In this document: positions 60,730 to 64,000 of the stretch, piece by piece
How the letters are laid out: each line of letters starts with the position of its first letter
How positions within the stretch are numbered: the first letter of the stretch is position 1
Assembly: GCF_003112575.1 (NCBI RefSeq)
Contig: NZ_BEWC01000008.1
Coordinates: forward strand, 496,001 to 560,000
Length of the DNA stretch: 64,000 nt
Reading direction: 5' to 3'
From: Streptomyces ardesiacus
GTDB taxonomy: Bacteria; Actinomycetota; Actinomycetes; Streptomycetales; Streptomycetaceae
Notes under the pieces: model-generated
What the model saw: the letters and a program-made list of their open reading frames with translations, nothing else
What the model was told of the DNA's origin: nothing
Databases searched by the model: none
Made by a program: the position numbers and the translations under genes

Positions 60730-61620
60730 GTGTCGAGGCGCCGTACATCCGCTCTGGTGACCGCACTCGCCCTCGCGGGCGCCGTGCCGTTGCTCATGCC
60801 CGCCAACGAGGCGTCGGCCGCCGCCTGTTCGAGCTACCCGGCCTGGTCGGCCGGCGCGAACTACAACGCCGGCGACATCGTCCGCTACACCGACGGCAAG
60901 GCCTACATCGCCGAGCACGCCAACCCGGGCTACGACCCGCTCATCAGCACCTGGTACTGGGACCCGTACGCGTGCGACGGCGGCTCGCAGACGCCGGTGG
61001 GCAACTTCGTGGTCAGCGAGGCCCAGTTCAACCAGATGTTCCCGGGCCGGAACCCCTTCTACACCTACAGCGGCCTCACGGCCGCGCTGAGCGCCTACCC
61101 CGGCTTCGCAAACACCGGCAGCGACACCACCAAGAAGCAGGAGGCCGCGGCCTTCCTCGCCAACGTCAGCCACGAGACCGGCGGCCTGGTGCACATCGTC
61201 GAGCAGAACACCGCCAACTACCCGCACTACTGCGACTGGAACCAGCCCTACGGCTGCCCCGCCGGTCAGGCCGCCTACTACGGACGCGGTCCGATCCAGC
61301 TCAGTTGGAACTTCAACTACAAGGCGGCGGGCGACGCGCTCGGCATCGACCTGCTGAACAACCCCTGGCTGGTGCAGAACGACGCGGCCGTCGCCTGGAA
61401 GACCGGCCTGTGGTACTGGAACACCCAGTCCGGGCCGGGCACCATGACGGCCCACAACGCGATGGTCAACGGTGCGGGCTTCGGCCAGACCATCCGCTCC
61501 ATCAACGGCTCGCTGGAGTGCGACGGCAGGAACCCGGCCCAGGTCCAGAGCCGGGTCACCAAGTACCAGCAGTTCAGCCAGATCCTCGGTGTCTCCCCGG
61601 GCGGGAACCTGTACTGCTGA
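60730..61620 (+). CDS. Secreted GH19 chitinase with N-terminal CBM5
   Basis: 296 residues. The signal peptide runs to about Ala31. The CBM5/12 module covers about 32-80 (SYPAWSAGANYNAGDIV, then YWDPYAC) and the GH19 domain about 90-296, with catalytic Glu in NVSHETGGLVHIVEQ (the second acid is probably the Glu of VEQN) and YYGRGPIQLSWNFNYKAAG. AAGGAG precedes GTG at 60730. Degrades chitin outside the cell. Shares DasR-like control with the LPMO at 21.7 kb. Confidence 0.96.
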   Translation: MSRRRTSALVTALALAGAVPLLMPANEASAAACSSYPAWSAGANYNAGDIVRYTDGKAYIAEHANPGYDPLISTWYWDPYACDGGSQTPVGNFVVSEAQFNQMFPGRNPFYTYSGLTAALSAYPGFANTGSDTTKKQEAAAFLANVSHETGGLVHIVEQNTANYPHYCDWNQPYGCPAGQAAYYGRGPIQLSWNFNYKAAGDALGIDLLNNPWLVQNDAAVAWKTGLWYWNTQSGPGTMTAHNAMVNGAGFGQTIRSINGSLECDGRNPAQVQSRVTKYQQFSQILGVSPGGNLYC

Positions 61621-61648
61621 CCCTCGCCGGGTGTGCGAAACTCCGCCG

Positions 61649-62548
61649 ATGACCTCGGAAACGATCACCGCGGAGTCCTCCGGCACCTGGCGCCTCGGCG
61701 ACCTGCCCGTCCGCCGCGTCGGCCTCGGCGCGATGCGGCTGACGGGCAGTGCCGCCTTCCACCTCGGCACCCCGAGCGACCGCGAACGCTCCCTCGCCGT
61801 ACTGCGCCGCGCCGTCGAACTCGGCGTCAACCACATCGACACGGCCGCCTTCTACTTCTCCTCCCTGCGCTCCGCCAACGAACTGATCAACAGCGCGCTC
61901 GCGCCCTACGCCGACGACCTCGTCGTCGCCACCAAGGTCGGCCCGTACCGCGACTGGTCGGGGGAGTGGGGGACCTCCGCCCGCCCCGAGGACCTGCGTG
62001 CCCACGTCGAGGAGAACCTGCGCCAGCTCGGCCGCGACCACCTCGACGTCGTCTACCTGCGCCGCATGCGCCAGGACTCGGTCGCCGAGCACTTCGGCGC
62101 CCTGGCCGAGCTGCGCGAGGCCGGACTGATCCGCCACCTCGGCCTGTCCGACGTGGAGCCCCGGCACCTGGCCGAGGCCCAGGCCGTCGCGCCGGTGGTG
62201 AGCGTCCAGAACCGGTACGGCCTCGGCTTCCACGATCCCGCCACCGACGCGCTCCTCGCCCAGTGCCGCGCCCAGGGCATCGCCTTCGTGCCGTTCTTCG
62301 CCATCGCCGGCGAGGCCGGGCCGCGGGGCGCGGGTACGGCGCACGACGAGGAGGTGCGCGCGGTGGCCCGCGCGCACGGGGCGAGCCCGGCGCAGGTCCG
62401 GATCGCCTGGACCCTGCACCAGGGCCCGCACGTCCTCGCCATTCCCGGCACCGGCAACCCCGAGCACCTCGCCGAGAACGTCGCCGCGGGCGCGCTCCGC
62501 CTCACCGACGAGGAAGTGGCACGGCTGGACGGCGCCCGCACGGGCTGA
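61649..62548 (+). CDS. Aldo/keto reductase
   Basis: 299 residues of the AKR fold. LGAMRLTGSAAFHLGTPSD, then ELGVNHIDTAAFYFSSL (catalytic Asp, Tyr), TKVGPYRDWS (Lys) and HLDVVYLRRM at the catalytic-His position, where Tyr-Leu-Arg replaces the usual His. NADPH-binding IPGTGNPEHLAENV is near the C-terminus. ATG at 61649. The missing catalytic His is common in this subgroup. Confidence 0.93.
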   Translation: MTSETITAESSGTWRLGDLPVRRVGLGAMRLTGSAAFHLGTPSDRERSLAVLRRAVELGVNHIDTAAFYFSSLRSANELINSALAPYADDLVVATKVGPYRDWSGEWGTSARPEDLRAHVEENLRQLGRDHLDVVYLRRMRQDSVAEHFGALAELREAGLIRHLGLSDVEPRHLAEAQAVAPVVSVQNRYGLGFHDPATDALLAQCRAQGIAFVPFFAIAGEAGPRGAGTAHDEEVRAVARAHGASPAQVRIAWTLHQGPHVLAIPGTGNPEHLAENVAAGALRLTDEEVARLDGARTG

Positions 62549-62574
62549 CCCCCGCCCGCGGGCCGATCCGTGCC

Positions 62575-62652
62575 TGCACGGGCCGACCCCGCCCGGACTG
62601 GACGATCCGCCGTGCACGGGCCGACCCCGCCCGCACGGGCCGATCCGCCGTG
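62575..62652. repeat. Imperfect 38-bp tandem repeat
   Basis: A block starting TGCACGGGCCGACCCCGCCC occurs at 62575 and again at 62613, and the following GATCCGCCGTG block also repeats 38 bp apart (62604 and 62642). The array is about two units long and lies after the reductase gene. It could be a terminator region or slippage product. Confidence 0.65.
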
Positions 62653-62742
62653 AACGGCGCCGGTCCTCCAAGCGGGAGACTTGGCGTCCGGTGAGTTTTA
62701 CGTATAACCTCTCCCGTCAATCGCCCGTCCCGGAAGGTGCCG

Positions 62743-63138
62743 ATGACACGCATCGCCCTGGTCGCCCTCGTCGTCGACGACTACGACGAGGCGATCCGCT
62801 TCTACACCGAGGCCCTCGGCTTCCGCCTCGCCGAGGACACGCCCCGGCCCGACGGCTCCCGCTGGGTCGTCGTCGAGCCCGGCGCCCCGGGTACGGGCAC
62901 CGCCCTGCTGCTGGCCCGCGCCAAGGGCGAGACCCAGCGGGCCCGGATCGGCGACCAGACCGGCGGGCGTGTCGGGTTCTTCCTGTACACCGACGACTTC
63001 GCCCGCGACCACGCCCGCATGGCCGCCGCGGGCGTGACCTTCCTGGAGGAGCCCCGCCACGAGCCCTACGGCTCGGTCGCCGTCTTCCAGGACCTGTACG
63101 GCAACCGCTGGGACCTGCTCCAGCCGGCAGCCCCGTGA
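62743..63138 (+). CDS. VOC (glyoxalase/bleomycin-resistance-fold) protein
   Basis: 131 residues: ALVALVVDDYDEAIRFYTEA then EPYGSVAVFQDLYGNRWDLL, one full VOC module with paired beta-alpha-beta3 units. GGAAGG precedes ATG at 62743. Metal ligands are not evident in the usual places. Function unknown. Confidence 0.9.
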   Translation: MTRIALVALVVDDYDEAIRFYTEALGFRLAEDTPRPDGSRWVVVEPGAPGTGTALLLARAKGETQRARIGDQTGGRVGFFLYTDDFARDHARMAAAGVTFLEEPRHEPYGSVAVFQDLYGNRWDLLQPAAP

Positions 63139-63213
63139 TCCGTCCCCGTCCGTAACCCCCTTTCGCGAACCATCCCCGTCTTCACGCACCGAACCGCCGA
63201 GGAACCGCCGCAC

Positions 63214-64000
63214 ATGTCATCTACGCGCATAGACACCGAGACCCTCCGCCGCCTCCCCAAGGCGGTCCTGCACGACCACCTCGACGGCGGCCTGCGCCCC
63301 GCCACCGTCGTGGAACTCGCCGCCTCCGTCGGCCACGCCCTGCCCACCACCGACCCCGACGAGCTGGCCGCCTGGTACTACGAGGCCGCCAACTCCGGTG
63401 ACTTGGTGCGCTACATCGCCACCTTCGAGCACACCCTCGCCGTGCTGCAGAACCGCGAGGGCCTGCTGCGCGCCGCCGAGGAGTACGTCCTCGACCTCGC
63501 CGCCGACGGCGTGGTCTACGGCGAGGTGCGCTACGCCCCCGAGCTGAACACCCGGGGCGGGCTGTCGATGCGGGAGGTCGTGGAGACCGTCCAGGAGGGT
63601 CTGGCCGCCGGCATGGCCAAGGCGGCCGCCGCCGGGACGCCCGTCCGTGTCGGCACCCTGCTCTGCGGCATGCGGATGTTCGACCGGGTCCGCGAGGCCG
63701 CCGACCTGGCGGTCGCCTTCCGGGACGCGGGCGTCGTCGGCTTCGACATCGCCGGAGCCGAGGACGGCTTCCCGCCCGCCGACCACCTCGACGCCTTCGC
63801 GCACCTGCGGCGCGAGAACGTGCCCTTCACCATCCACGCCGGCGAGGCGCACGGGCTGCCCAGCATCCACCAGGCGCTCCAGGTGTGCGGCGCCCAGCGC
63901 ATCGGCCACGGCGTGCGCATCACCGACGACATCCCCGACCTCGCCGCCGGCAAGCTCGGCCGGCTCGCCGCCTGGGTGCGCGACCGCCGCGTCGCCCTGG
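63214..64000 (+). CDS. add: Adenosine deaminase, 5' part (continues past the window)
   Basis: 262 codons to the edge. HDHLDGGLRP near residue 21 carries the first zinc histidines. GVVYGEVRYAPELNT, FDIAGAEDGFPPADHLDAF and TIHAGEAHGLPSIHQAL (zinc His, catalytic Glu) match adenosine deaminases. The later HxxD region is beyond the window. AGGAA precedes ATG at 63214. Converts adenosine to inosine. Confidence 0.93.
   Translation, partial: MSSTRIDTETLRRLPKAVLHDHLDGGLRPATVVELAASVGHALPTTDPDELAAWYYEAANSGDLVRYIATFEHTLAVLQNREGLLRAAEEYVLDLAADGVVYGEVRYAPELNTRGGLSMREVVETVQEGLAAGMAKAAAAGTPVRVGTLLCGMRMFDRVREAADLAVAFRDAGVVGFDIAGAEDGFPPADHLDAFAHLRRENVPFTIHAGEAHGLPSIHQALQVCGAQRIGHGVRITDDIPDLAAGKLGRLAAWVRDRRVAL

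Overview
The window is chromosomal DNA from a Streptomyces-type actinomycete. The support is very high GC with almost every third codon position G or C, frequent GTG/TTG starts, and characteristic gene families: an NsdA-like TPR regulator, a DUF397 protein, SpoIIE phosphatases, an SPW-repeat membrane protein, a type III PKS, and chitin genes with DasR-like operators. Nearly all of it is coding. No rRNA, tRNA, CRISPR array or replication origin was seen.

Layout. 1-4.7 kb: an alpha-oxoamine synthase (coupled to a gene that runs off the left edge), an Aur1-like PAP2 membrane enzyme and an MMPL exporter; together they look like an uncharacterised amino-lipid locus. 5.1-12.3 kb: accessory DNA. It holds two IS5-type transposase 3' remnants in opposite orientation, a frameshifted tyrosine recombinase, a solitary substrate-binding protein, an ECF41 sigma-factor operon, a TetR/oxidoreductase pair with a clear operator, and remnants of an Abi-like gene and a LanC-like gene, each with a nonsense codon. 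12.4-16.3 kb: a PEP-hydrolase-like TIM-barrel gene and a Tm-1-like (UPF0261) gene, which correspond to the two halves of plant Tm-1, divergent from a MocR regulator across a 34-bp palindrome. 16.4-24 kb: histidine phosphatase, multidomain SpoIIE phosphatase, type III PKS, DoxX, a chitin-active LPMO under DasR-like sites, and an NfeD/SPFH pair.

24-31 kb: DUF3152 metalloprotease-like protein, a response regulator/histidine kinase/GerMN lipoprotein operon with stop-start overlaps, and a large secreted hydrolase with Calx-beta-like modules. 31-36 kb: a partial accessory respiratory set (oxidase subunits I and IV plus a lone bc1 cytochrome b), small stress-type genes, four 23-bp tandem repeats, and a Cys-rich copper-binding protein. 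36-47 kb: MpaB-type oxygenase, a kinase-gene fragment, FAD oxidoreductase, DUF2795, serine hydrolase, acyl-CoA ligase, DUF397, tandem USP and a secreted amidase. 47-58 kb: APH-like kinase, NsdA-like regulator, a PAS/degenerate-phosphatase protein, Gfo/Idh/MocA oxidoreductase, baeRF protein, S33 peptidase, deaminase, NAD epimerase and small stress membrane proteins. 58.4-64 kb: a cysteine-containing leader peptide upstream of ssuE-ssuD (sulfonate sulfur scavenging), a GH19 chitinase whose DasR-like promoter lies in the 3' end of ssuD, an aldo/keto reductase, a VOC protein, and the start of adenosine deaminase.

Functionally the window mixes three things: regulated nutrient scavenging (chitin through DasR-like operators, sulfonates through a Cys leader), cell-envelope and signalling genes, and a decayed mobile/defence segment at 5-12 kb.
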